The notes beneath the pieces are model-generated. The model was given only the letters and a program-made list of their open reading frames with translations. It was not told where the DNA came from and ran no database searches. DNA of 64,000 nucleotides from Adlercreutzia equolifaciens DSM 19450 (GTDB taxonomy: Bacteria > Actinomycetota > Coriobacteriia > Coriobacteriales > Eggerthellaceae): the NCBI RefSeq assembly GCF_000478885.1, contig NC_022567.1, positions 1,736,001-1,800,000 of the forward strand, written 5' to 3'. The translations under genes were made by a program, and so were the position numbers. Shown one piece after another: positions 27,008 through 34,419 of the stretch. Position 1 is the stretch's first letter, and the number at the start of each line of letters is the position of its first letter.

Positions 27008-27386
27008 TGGTGGAGGCGCGGAGAATCGAACTCCGGTCCATACTAAATTGTCCACAAGGCGCTACAGGCTTAGTCAGCGATCGGGCTTCGGAGCGGATCG
27101 GTTCGCAGACCAACGTGGCCGCTCCTAGTCGGTTCAGTCTTTCCCGCGGCCATACCGACTACGTGCCGCAGGGCATTCCCCTCAAATGACACCTTGCCCG
27201 GTTCGGGGAAGCACCGGGGTCGGTGATCACCAGAACTGCTGTTAGGCAGCCATGGCGGCCGGCATGTAGTAGCCGGTCTTAGAAGTGTTTTTGCCAATTA
27301 ACTTGACGGTACCCCTGTTTAGCGTGGCGAGGAGACCACGGCCTGCTCCTCGTTTCGAACTTACCATGTCGAAACCAGTCGCCCCC
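27008..27386 (-). ncRNA. ssrA: Transfer-messenger RNA
   Basis: Rescues stalled ribosomes. The 5' end GGGGGCGACTGGTTTCGAC and the 3' end GTTCGATTCTCC...CACCA form the alanyl-tRNA-like domain, with CCA encoded. The tag frame runs on the minus strand from GGC at 27293-27295 to TAA at 27242-27244 and encodes GKNTSKTGYYMPAAMAA. This 17-residue tag is long for tmRNA, but its AA end fits ClpXP/ClpAP recognition. Its partner gene smpB lies about 2 kb away. Confidence 0.97.
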
Positions 27387-27404
27387 TTTAAGGGTTGTCG
27401 ATTT

Positions 27405-27432
27405 ATTCTAGCGGGCACGCCGCTCCTGTCAA
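27405..27432 (-). promoter_or_regulatory. Promoter of ssrA
   Basis: A consensus -35 TTGACA (27427-27432) and TAGAAT (27405-27410) are 16 bp apart on the minus strand. They would start transcription about 10 bases before the mature tmRNA end. Confidence 0.8.
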
Positions 27433-27482
27433 GAGCCGCACCATCGGCCCCGTCAGCCCGACACGCCCGAGCCGCCGCGGCG

Positions 27483-28436
27483 CTAGGCCGCCACGCGGAT
27501 GAGCTCGTCGCCGTTCAGGTCGTAATCGTCCAAGCACACGCTCTGGCGCGCCGGCTCGTCGTAGGTGCACCAGTAATAGGTCTTGGTGGCCGCCGAGTAG
27601 CCGTCGGAGAACATCGTGTACTCGAAGCGACCGTCGGCCATCTGCGCGCCGCCCTTGCACATGGACGCGCCCTCAAGCGTGCGGAACAGGCGCGTCACAT
27701 TGGCGGCCTCCCCCTCTTCTGCGGGATAATGCGCATTCAGGAAGGCGGCCCGCACGAAGCGGCTGGCCGGATCGTAGCCGCCCGGGAACCCGATCATGCC
27801 CGCGCCGCTGCCGAACGCGCGCAGGGTGTCGCGCGTCCACGCAACCGGCTCGGGATGCGCGGTCTCGATGTGCATATAGTTGCGCACATTCTCGGTATGC
27901 CAGGGGAAGGGCGGCTGGTTGGTCAGCACGTCCAGCCCGTCGTCGTACACGTGCATGCCGTCGGCTTGGCATTCAATGACGATGGACTCCTTCCCATCGC
28001 CTACCAGCCAGTGCAGCTGGGCCACGCCATAGCCCTCGCTGGGCGCCTTGGCCACGATGACAACGTCCTTAAGCGCCTTGCGCACCTCGGCCACCGTGGA
28101 GAAGCTCGCCGCCACCCACAGAGGGAACTCGTAGGCCGCCACGTTCACCGCTCCCTTTTCGGGAGCTTCGGCGAACTGGGCATAGCCGGGGAAGTTAAGG
28201 CCGGCGATGGCGAGTCCCGCCTCGTTGGCGCAATCGAAGTAGCACGGCACGCCGCCCACGACGATGCCCATGCCCACGCAGGCATGCTCGGGACTCAGCG
28301 AACCAAGGAACTGCGTGGGGATAGACGCCCCTCGCGGGGTGATGACCACGCCCTCGCCGTAGCTCTCGCACCAATCGAGGTTGCGGCCGAAATACAAGTT
28401 GCCGGCTGCATCGGCAAAACGAACGCCCGTGCACAT
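27483..28436 (-). CDS. bsh: Choloylglycine hydrolase-family protein, probable bile salt hydrolase
   Basis: Ntn hydrolase that would cut glycine or taurine from conjugated bile acids; penicillin V acylase activity is the alternative in this family. After loss of Met1 the N-terminal nucleophile is Cys2 (MCTGVRF). The expected active-site set is present: Arg18 and Asp21 in FGRNLDW, Asn81 in LNFPGY, Asn173 in TNQPPFPW, and Arg226 in SRFVRAAF. The 317 residues match the family length and no signal peptide is present. It appears to be a single-gene unit with an AGGAGA site. A bile salt hydrolase fits a gut habitat. Confidence 0.9.
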   Translation of the reverse strand: MCTGVRFADAAGNLYFGRNLDWCESYGEGVVITPRGASIPTQFLGSLSPEHACVGMGIVVGGVPCYFDCANEAGLAIAGLNFPGYAQFAEAPEKGAVNVAAYEFPLWVAASFSTVAEVRKALKDVVIVAKAPSEGYGVAQLHWLVGDGKESIVIECQADGMHVYDDGLDVLTNQPPFPWHTENVRNYMHIETAHPEPVAWTRDTLRAFGSGAGMIGFPGGYDPASRFVRAAFLNAHYPAEEGEAANVTRLFRTLEGASMCKGGAQMADGRFEYTMFSDGYSAATKTYYWCTYDEPARQSVCLDDYDLNGDELIRVAA

Positions 28437-28455
28437 AATGATCTCCTAACGACGA

Positions 28456-28486
28456 AATGGGAGCGACCCAACCGATCGCTCCCATT
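28456..28486 (-). terminator. Stem-loop between acidic-protein gene and bile salt hydrolase gene
   Basis: AATGGGAGCGA and TCGCTCCCATT form a perfect 11-bp stem with a nine-base loop, 75 bp past the stop of the upstream gene. A short TTTC tail follows on the minus strand. Confidence 0.65.
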
Positions 28487-28561
28487 CATAGTAGGCCCCG
28501 ACGACCGACGTTCGCCGATGCGGGCCGTCTCCGTTGTCGTTTCGACAGCGCCTTGTCGCCG

Positions 28562-29194
28562 TTACTTTTTCTTCTTGAGGAAACTCAGCGAATCGGAGAT
28601 CTCGTCGAAGGTGCTCTTCAGCTCGGCGGCCACCTGAACGCCGTCCTTGTAGATGGCGTTCACGTCCCTGGTGGCGGCGGCCACGCCCTCGCGGCTGATG
28701 CCGAGGTCGAACTCATCGCCGTCCGAGGTGCGCTCCACGCGCACGCCGTCGCCGTCGTTGTCCTCGTCGACGTAGTAGTACTCCTGCTCGTTGCCGTCCT
28801 CGTCGAGCAAGATGAAGCCGATCTCGTTGTCGTGCTCGTCGACGATCACCGCATAGACATCGCCGTCCTCGATCTCCATCTCGATGACTTCGCTCTCCTC
28901 TTCGGGCTCCTCCTCGATGTGATAGCCCTCCGAGTGCAGGATGTCGGCGTCCTCCTCGGCCTGGATGGCCTCGGGCACCTCGTCGGGATCCCAGCCGTCG
29001 TAGTCGGCCTCGTTGTCGGTCATGAAGCTGTCGTAGGCGTGCTCCAAGTCGCTTTCGGCGGCATCCTCCTCATCGGCGTCGAAGAGGGCGTCCTCGTCGT
29101 CCTCGGCGTCTTCCAGCTCTGTTTCCTGGTCGGTCCACTCGGCATCGGTCTCGCCGACCTCTTCCATGCTCTCAAGCTCTTCGTCAAGACCCAT
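28562..29194 (-). CDS. Highly acidic hypothetical protein
   Basis: 210 residues, extremely rich in Asp and Glu over the first two thirds, with no signal peptide or membrane segment. Between about 105 and 150 the sequence becomes strand-like (DVYAVIVDEHDNEIGFILLD). The C-terminal 50 residues form a predicted amphipathic helix ending in four lysines. No family is recognised. It is transcribed in the same direction as smpB with a 216-bp gap and has a good AGGAG site. The charge suggests a nucleic-acid mimic, a chaperone-like or a calcium-binding protein, but none of these is supported further. Confidence 0.6.
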   Translation of the reverse strand: MGLDEELESMEEVGETDAEWTDQETELEDAEDDEDALFDADEEDAAESDLEHAYDSFMTDNEADYDGWDPDEVPEAIQAEEDADILHSEGYHIEEEPEEESEVIEMEIEDGDVYAVIVDEHDNEIGFILLDEDGNEQEYYYVDEDNDGDGVRVERTSDGDEFDLGISREGVAAATRDVNAIYKDGVQVAAELKSTFDEISDSLSFLKKKK

Positions 29195-29410
29195 TGCCAG
29201 ACTCCTAACCTCGTGATGTACGTGCGCGGGCGACCTCGCCCGCCGAACCTATGATGCCACGACTTCCCGCGCCGTGGCCCTCCCGCGCCGTTTCGTTGAC
29301 CGAGCGTGAACGTGCCAAGGCGCGACGCCGGTCCTGCAGCCCGCGGACGCCGAGCGAAGGCGGTGGCGCAACCGGACGCCGGCGCGCGGCGCAGCCCCGC
29401 AGACCCCGGC

Positions 29411-29878
29411 CTAGCGAACGCGCTCCTTCAGCGCGCGGTCGATCTCGCGCTTGGTGTCGCGCTCCTTCATGGAGGCGCGCTTGTCGTAGAGCTTCTTGCC
29501 CCGGGCCAGCGCCAGCTCCACCTTCACCCGGCCGTCCTCGTTGAAGTACATCTTCAAGGGCACGATGGCCAGGCCCTTCTCGGCCACCTTCGCGTCCAGG
29601 TAGCGAATCTGCTTCTTGTGCAGCAGGAGCTTCCGGCGCCGGTCGGGGTCGGGGTTGAAGATGCTGCCGTTGGAGTACGGCGAGATGTGCACGTTGTTGA
29701 GCCACACCTCGCCGTTCCGAATGAGGGCGAAGCAATCGGTGAGCTGGCAGTTGTTCTCTCGCAGCGAGCGCACCTCGGTGCCCGTCAGCTCGATGCCGGC
29801 CTCGTAGGTCTCCAAGATCTCGTAGTCGTGGAAGGCCCGGCGGTTCTTCGCGATGGTCTTCTCCTCGCGCTTCGGCAC
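29411..29878 (-). CDS. smpB: SsrA-binding protein
   Basis: Binds tmRNA and delivers it to stalled ribosomes, where its basic C-terminal tail reads the empty mRNA channel. Family features are KTIAKNRRAFHDYEI, GIELTGTEVRSLR, VWLNNVHISPYSNGS, RRRKLLLHKKQI and a basic tail with DTKREIDRALKER. The GTG at 29878 is preferred over the one at 29887 because the GAGGAGG site is only one base from the latter. The frame stays open far upstream but inside the peptidase gene. Confidence 0.94.
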   Translation of the reverse strand: MPKREEKTIAKNRRAFHDYEILETYEAGIELTGTEVRSLRENNCQLTDCFALIRNGEVWLNNVHISPYSNGSIFNPDPDRRRKLLLHKKQIRYLDAKVAEKGLAIVPLKMYFNEDGRVKVELALARGKKLYDKRASMKERDTKREIDRALKERVR

Positions 29879-29883
29879 GGCCC

Positions 29884-31047
29884 TCACGCCTCCTCGGGTG
29901 CAGCGGAAGCGTCGGGCGCATCGGCATCGGCATCGGCGCCGGCGGCCTTCCCTTCCGCATTCTCGGTCACCGCGCCGCCCAGCCCCGGCACGAAGCTCGT
30001 GTCGGGGGCGAGGTCTTGTGCGAAGCGGGCGATGAGGCGTACCGTGGCCTCCAAATCGCGCAGGCAGATGACCTCGGTGGGAGTGTGCATGTAGCGCAGC
30101 GGCACGGAGATGAGGCCCGTGGGAATGCCCCCGCGCGTCACCTGAATGGCCCGAGCGTCGGTGCCGGTGACCGACGGCTCGGCCTCCAGCTGGTACGGAA
30201 TGCCCTCCGCCTCGGCAGCGGCCACGAGGCGCTCGAACACCACGGGGTTGATGTTCGGCCCCCGCGCGATAACCGGGCCCGCCCCGCAGACGATCTTTCC
30301 GTACTTCGTTTTGTCGATGCCCGGGTAGTCCGTGGCGTGGGTGACGTCGAAGGCGAGCGCCACGTCCGGATTCACGGCATGGGCGCTTGTCATGGCGCCG
30401 CGGGTGCCGATCTCCTCCTGAGTGGTGGCTACGGCGATGAAGTCGCCCGGGGCGCGGCCGGCGCGGGCCAGCTTCTCCATGACGCGACAGGCGATCCACA
30501 CGCCGCACTTGTCATCGAAGCACTTCGAGACGGCCATGTCGTCGCCGAACCGCTCGAATCCGACGCCGAACGTGATGGGGTCGCCCACCCGCACAAGCTT
30601 CTTCACGCGCTTGGGCTTCATGCCCAAATCGATAACGAGGGAGGAGAGCGGCGTCACCGTCTTGCGCTCGTCCGGCTCGATGAGGTGGATGGGCTTGCGG
30701 CCCACGATGCCGCGGAGGGTACCGGAAGCGGTGTGCACGTCGACCCGCATGCCGGGCAGGATGGCCGCGTCCACGCCGCCCAAAGAGGCCACGGAGAGGA
30801 AGCCCTCGTCGGAGATGTAGGTGACCATGAGGCCGATCTCGTCCATATGGGCCGCCAGCATGAGCGAGGGCGCACCGGCGTCGCGGCCCTCGAGTACCGC
30901 GCGCACCGAGCCCATGGTGTCGGTGGCCACTTCGTCGGCCACATCGGCGAGCCTCTCGCGCACGAGAGACGCCGCCGGTTCCTCGAAGCCCGTCGGCGAG
31001 GGAGTCTCCACCAGCTGCTTCAGAAATTTCAGGTGCTTCTTCTTCAT
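29884..31047 (-). CDS. M42-family metallopeptidase (FrvX/glutamyl aminopeptidase type)
   Basis: Dodecameric aminopeptidases of this family use two metal ions. The expected ligands are visible in LAAHMDEIG, FDDKCGVW, TTQEEIGTRGA and ALAFDVTHATDYPG, with the last His in PLRYMHTPTE. The 387 residues include a C-terminal Ala/Asp-rich extension of about 30 residues beyond the usual end. It begins 1 bp after the upstream hypothetical gene and ends next to smpB, so the three are probably cotranscribed. Substrate peptides are unknown. Confidence 0.93.
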   Translation of the reverse strand: MKKKHLKFLKQLVETPSPTGFEEPAASLVRERLADVADEVATDTMGSVRAVLEGRDAGAPSLMLAAHMDEIGLMVTYISDEGFLSVASLGGVDAAILPGMRVDVHTASGTLRGIVGRKPIHLIEPDERKTVTPLSSLVIDLGMKPKRVKKLVRVGDPITFGVGFERFGDDMAVSKCFDDKCGVWIACRVMEKLARAGRAPGDFIAVATTQEEIGTRGAMTSAHAVNPDVALAFDVTHATDYPGIDKTKYGKIVCGAGPVIARGPNINPVVFERLVAAAEAEGIPYQLEAEPSVTGTDARAIQVTRGGIPTGLISVPLRYMHTPTEVICLRDLEATVRLIARFAQDLAPDTSFVPGLGGAVTENAEGKAAGADADADAPDASAAPEEA

Positions 31048-31048
31048 A

Positions 31049-31345
31049 TCACCAATATCCTTTCGAATGCTTGCGCTTGCGCTCGGGCTTGGGAGGGCGG
31101 AAGTCCAGCGCCAGCTGGCCGTCGGTGGTCTTCTCCCGCTTCTCGGCGGGAGCGGCGCCGGCGCGCTCCACCTTCTCGATGGTCCACGATACCGCGCTCG
31201 CGCCGAACAGCTCCAGCATCTTCATGCGCGCATCGTGGGCGTTTGCCTTGGTGCCGGCCCGTGCGTCGCTCTCGAACTCGAACAGCCCGCGCTCTCTCTC
31301 GTAGGAGCCCTTCGGCGACTGGTAATGGGCGATGTACGTTGCCAT
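31049..31345 (-). CDS. Small hypothetical protein
   Basis: 98 residues from the ATG at 31345, with AAGGAAG upstream; an ATG at 31384 lacks a ribosome site. The sequence MATYIAHYQSPKGSYERERGLFEF, broken before a central DARMKMLELFGASAVSW, looks globular. The C-terminal third is Lys/Arg/Pro-rich and may be flexible. No family is recognised. It is coupled to the M42 peptidase by a 1-bp gap. Confidence 0.6.
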   Translation of the reverse strand: MATYIAHYQSPKGSYERERGLFEFESDARAGTKANAHDARMKMLELFGASAVSWTIEKVERAGAAPAEKREKTTDGQLALDFRPPKPERKRKHSKGYW

Positions 31346-31438
31346 AAACTCGCGCGCTTCCTTTCTCAAACGTTCCCGAGCCATGATAGCAGAGCGCACG
31401 AACTTCGTGGATGGCCCGGACGCCAGATTCTGCCAGGT

Positions 31439-31581
31439 AAATGCCACTTCGACCCCGAAATGTGCGCCCCATTTTCCACGTCTTGTACATTTCTATCTTC
31501 AACTGGCACTTTTCTGCCATTTCAGCCCCGAAATGTACAAACCGTCTCTTGTCCATCAACCATTTCTAGGCCAAAGTGGCA
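31439..31581. repeat. Intergenic element with inverted ends and internal direct repeats
   Basis: AAATGCCACTT (31439-31449) and AAGTGGCATTT (31571-31581) are inverted ends about 140 bp apart. Inside, TGCCACTTCGACCCCGAAAT and TGCCATTTCAGCCCCGAAAT are diverged direct repeats (31441 and 31515). No gene or terminator explains it. It lies between the tRNA-Thr terminator and the hypothetical gene. Confidence 0.55.
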
Positions 31582-31681
31582 TTTCGAAGGCAGAATCGGA
31601 AAAACATCTGGAGACGACCGGCCACCAGCCTGGGCACCGTTGGACACCAAACAGTATCTTCAGTGTCCAAAAAAGAGAAAA

Positions 31682-31706
31682 GGCCAGAGGCTATAAACCT
31701 CTGACC
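31682..31706 (-). terminator. Terminator of tRNA-Thr
   Basis: GGCCAGAGG and CCTCTGACC form a 9-bp stem with one G-T wobble and a seven-base loop. On the minus strand TTTTCTCTTTT follows. It lies 10 bp past the tRNA end. Confidence 0.9.
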
Positions 31707-31716
31707 TGGTAAAACA

Positions 31717-31791
31717 TGGAGCCGGTGACAGGAATCGAACCCGCAACCCACTGATTACAAATCAGTTGCTCTACCGTTGAGCCACACCGGC
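31717..31791 (-). tRNA. tRNA-Thr (anticodon UGU)
   Basis: The acceptor stem is GCCGGTG with CACCGGC and the encoded end is TCCA. The anticodon stem-loop ACTGA-TTTGTAA-TCAGT places TGT at positions 34-36, and the T-arm has GGTTCGATTCC. The length is 75 nt. A -10-like TACAAT (31845-31850) lies upstream. Confidence 0.96.
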
Positions 31792-31891
31792 GACGAGCGC
31801 GTGAACGGCCGACCCTCCCCATCGATGCCGTTCCGCGTCGGCCCATTGTACGACAACGCTCCGATTTAGGGAAGTTGCAACCGCAGATTCC

Positions 31892-32575
31892 CTACTCCTT
31901 GGCGCCCCACTGCTCGTAGTAGGAGTCGATGGCGGCCGCGATATCGTCGTCGATCACGATGCGTCCGGCCACCTCGTGGTTGTGCAGGCACTCCTTCACC
32001 TCGGCCATGGACACGATGGAGGCCACCGGGAAGCCGTACTTCGCCTCGATCTCCTTCTGGGCCGTGGTGACGCCGCCCTTCCCCACCTCCATGCGGTTGA
32101 GCGACACGATGAGCCCGCGCACATCCACATCGGCAGCGGCCTTCAAGATGGGGTAGGTCTCGTCGATGGACTTGCCCGAAGTGGTGACGTCCTCCACCAT
32201 GATGACCTTGTCGCCGTCGTGAAGCTCCGCGCCGAGCAGGTTGCCCGCGTCGGCCCCGTGGTCCTTCACTTCCTTGCGGTTGCAGCAGTACTTTACCTCC
32301 TTGCCGTACAGCTCCTGAAGCGCCATGGCCGTCACCACCGCCAGGGGGATGCCCTTGTAGGCTGGCCCGAACACCACATCGAAGTCCAGCCCGAAATTGT
32401 CGTTGATGGCCTGGGCGTAGTACAGACCCAGCCGATGCAGCTGCTCGCCGGTCACATAGGCGCCCGCATTCATGAAGAACGGCGACTTGCGCCCGCTCTT
32501 CAGCGTGAAATCCCCGAACTTCAGCACGTCGCTTTCCACCATGAACTCGATGAACTCGCGCTTGTAAGCCTCCAT
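31892..32575 (-). CDS. pyrE: Orotate phosphoribosyltransferase
   Basis: Joins orotate to PRPP to give OMP in pyrimidine synthesis. The PRPP-binding motif is VIMVEDVTTSGKS, with FTLKSGRKSPFF near the N-terminus, GPAYKGIPLA, and the flexible catalytic loop around NRKEVKDHG. The ATG at 32575 is chosen for AAAGGGCGG; the frame continues upstream but is not protein-like. At 227 residues it is the normal length. No other pyr gene is adjacent. Confidence 0.95.
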   Translation of the reverse strand: MEAYKREFIEFMVESDVLKFGDFTLKSGRKSPFFMNAGAYVTGEQLHRLGLYYAQAINDNFGLDFDVVFGPAYKGIPLAVVTAMALQELYGKEVKYCCNRKEVKDHGADAGNLLGAELHDGDKVIMVEDVTTSGKSIDETYPILKAAADVDVRGLIVSLNRMEVGKGGVTTAQKEIEAKYGFPVASIVSMAEVKECLHNHEVAGRIVIDDDIAAAIDSYYEQWGAKE

Positions 32576-32690
32576 AGCCGCCCTTTCATCCGTGAGGAGT
32601 TCCCTCGTCTTTCCTGCGCCGAACATGATACCCGATTCCCCCACCCGTTTCCGCAGAGCCGACGAAATCCTTTGGAGAGAAAGGCACGCA

Positions 32691-32718
32691 ATCATTTTAC
32701 TGACACCGGTAAAATGAT
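32691..32718. promoter_or_regulatory. Perfect inverted repeat upstream of pyrE
   Basis: ATCATTTTAC and GTAAAATGAT are separated by eight bases, about 115 bp upstream of the pyrE start and 60 bp from the SOS-type promoter of the divergent genes. It looks like an operator for a dimeric regulator; the regulator is unknown. Confidence 0.5.
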
Positions 32719-32779
32719 CTTGGGCAAGGAGAATACCGTTCGGCATCACGCTACCATCCCCCTTAACCTCCCAATTCTA

Positions 32780-32809
32780 TTGACACGCGAACATCTATTC
32801 GAGTAGTAT
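32780..32809 (+). promoter_or_regulatory. Promoter with embedded LexA/SOS-type box
   Basis: The consensus -35 TTGACA (32780-32785) and TAGTAT (32804-32809) are 18 bp apart. Between them CGAACATCTATTCG (32788-32801) matches the Gram-positive SOS box CGAAC-N4-GTTCG at nine of ten defined positions. LexA bound there would block the promoter. The genes downstream belong to families annotated as DNA repair or modification. Confidence 0.6.
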
Positions 32810-32892
32810 AGCGTACATTCATTCGGGCGAACAAGTGTGCTCGTTTGGTGTTAGCGGCGGGAAGATGTCTGGCGGTTGGAAGGGGTTGCGCG

Positions 32893-34410
32893 GTGAACGT
32901 CATCGAGAAGCTGGAGATTCTGGCCGATGCGGCGAAGTACGACGTGGCTTGCACCTCCTCCGGGGTTCAGCGCGCGGGCAAGGCCGGGCAGCTGGGCGCG
33001 GCCACCCAGGCGGGATGCTGCCATTCGTTCACGCCGGACGGGCGCTGCGTCACGCTGCTCAAGGTGCTCATGACCAACGTCTGCGTCTACGATTGCTGCT
33101 ACTGCGTGAACCGCGCGAGCAACGCCGAGGCACCCCGAGCCGCATTTACGCCTCGCGAGTTGGCCGACCTCACCATCGGCTTCTACCGTCGCAACTACAT
33201 CGAGGGGTTGTTCCTCTCCTCGGGCGTCGCCGGATGCCCCGATCGCACCACCGAACTCATGATCGAGGCCCTGCGCATCCTGCGGGAGGAGTACGGCTTT
33301 CGCGGCTACATCCACACCAAGGCCATCCCCGGCACCTCGGTGGAGCTCATCGACGAGCTGGGGCGCCTGTCCGACCGTCTCTCGGTGAATCTGGAGCTGC
33401 CGAGCCGGCAGAGCCTGGGGCTTTTGGCCCCCAACAAGTCGCGTGCGTCCATCCTGGCCCCCATGCGGCATATCTGCGACTCCATCGCCGACGATGCGGA
33501 ATCGCGCTCGCTGGCGAAGAAGCGCACTACGGTATACCTGACGAAGAAGAACGCCCGGAAGGCACGGGCCTTCGCGCCGGCGGGCCAGTCCACCCAGATG
33601 ATCGTCGGAGCCACCCCGGAAAGCGACTACCAGATCCTGAACCTGTCGGCGGCCCTGTACACCCACCTGTCGCTGAAGCGCGTGTTCTTCAGCGCCTACC
33701 TCCCCGTCGTGCCCGATCCGCTCCTGCCCGCCACCGACGCCGTGCAGCTGAACCGCGAGCACCGCCTCTACCAGGCCGACTGGCTCTTGCGCTTCTACGG
33801 CTTCAACGTGAGCGAGATCATCGACGAGGAGAACCCCTTCCTCGCCCCCGATGTCGATCCGAAGGCGAACTGGGCTCTGAACCACCTGGACTTCTTTCCC
33901 GTGGAGGTGAACAGCGCGCCTTTGGAGGCCCTTCTGCGCGTGCCCGGCATCGGCGTGCGCGGGGCGAAGCTCATCTGTCGGGCACGACGGCAGTCCACCC
34001 TCGGCGAGGCGGAGCTGAGAAAGCTCGGCATCGCCTACAAGCGGGCCCGCTACTTCATCACCATGAACGGCGCCTGGGGCGGATCGGGAGTCGATTTTTC
34101 CCGCGAGGCCCTGCACGCGCGGCTTTCGGCCCCTATCGACGGCGGTCGCCATGGGCGCCGCGCCGACCGCGCCCCAGCTGGCCAGATGAGCCTCTTCGAA
34201 ACCGTGGAGGCACCGCCCGTACTGCCCGAGGCGAGCCCCGATGCGGCAACCGCCCGCGAGGTCGCCTTCGCCGCCCAGCGCCGGGCCCTTGAGGCGGCCG
34301 GGACGGCGACCGGGCGGCAAGCAGCCGCAACCGAGCCGGCATCAGTCGCAGAGCGCTCGATCGCCGACGGCCGCAAAACGCTCGACAGCCCGCTGCTCTC
34401 GGTGGCCTAG
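32893..34410 (+). CDS. Putative DNA modification/repair radical SAM protein (TIGR03916 type)
   Basis: Radical SAM enzyme with Cys64, Cys68 and Cys71 in NVCVYDCCYC as the 4Fe-4S site. It has the conserved flanks GKAGQLGAATQAGCCHS, FLSSGVAGCPDRTTELMIEA (in two parts) and EVNSAPLEALLRVPGIGVRGA, the last being a helix-hairpin-helix DNA-binding motif. This matches the family always found beside a DUF4130 partner. The GTG at 32893 is preferred, with AAGGGG upstream. About 90 C-terminal residues are Ala-rich and extend past the usual end. The reaction is not established. It is probably cotranscribed with the next gene. Confidence 0.88.
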   Translation: MNVIEKLEILADAAKYDVACTSSGVQRAGKAGQLGAATQAGCCHSFTPDGRCVTLLKVLMTNVCVYDCCYCVNRASNAEAPRAAFTPRELADLTIGFYRRNYIEGLFLSSGVAGCPDRTTELMIEALRILREEYGFRGYIHTKAIPGTSVELIDELGRLSDRLSVNLELPSRQSLGLLAPNKSRASILAPMRHICDSIADDAESRSLAKKRTTVYLTKKNARKARAFAPAGQSTQMIVGATPESDYQILNLSAALYTHLSLKRVFFSAYLPVVPDPLLPATDAVQLNREHRLYQADWLLRFYGFNVSEIIDEENPFLAPDVDPKANWALNHLDFFPVEVNSAPLEALLRVPGIGVRGAKLICRARRQSTLGEAELRKLGIAYKRARYFITMNGAWGGSGVDFSREALHARLSAPIDGGRHGRRADRAPAGQMSLFETVEAPPVLPEASPDAATAREVAFAAQRRALEAAGTATGRQAAATEPASVAERSIADGRKTLDSPLLSVA

Positions 34411-34419
34411 GTGGGCGCC

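Noticed and set aside
32851..34320. 489-codon minus-strand frame opposite the radical SAM gene
   Set aside because: Antisense shadow; the plus-strand protein has the CxxxCxxC site and helix-hairpin-helix.
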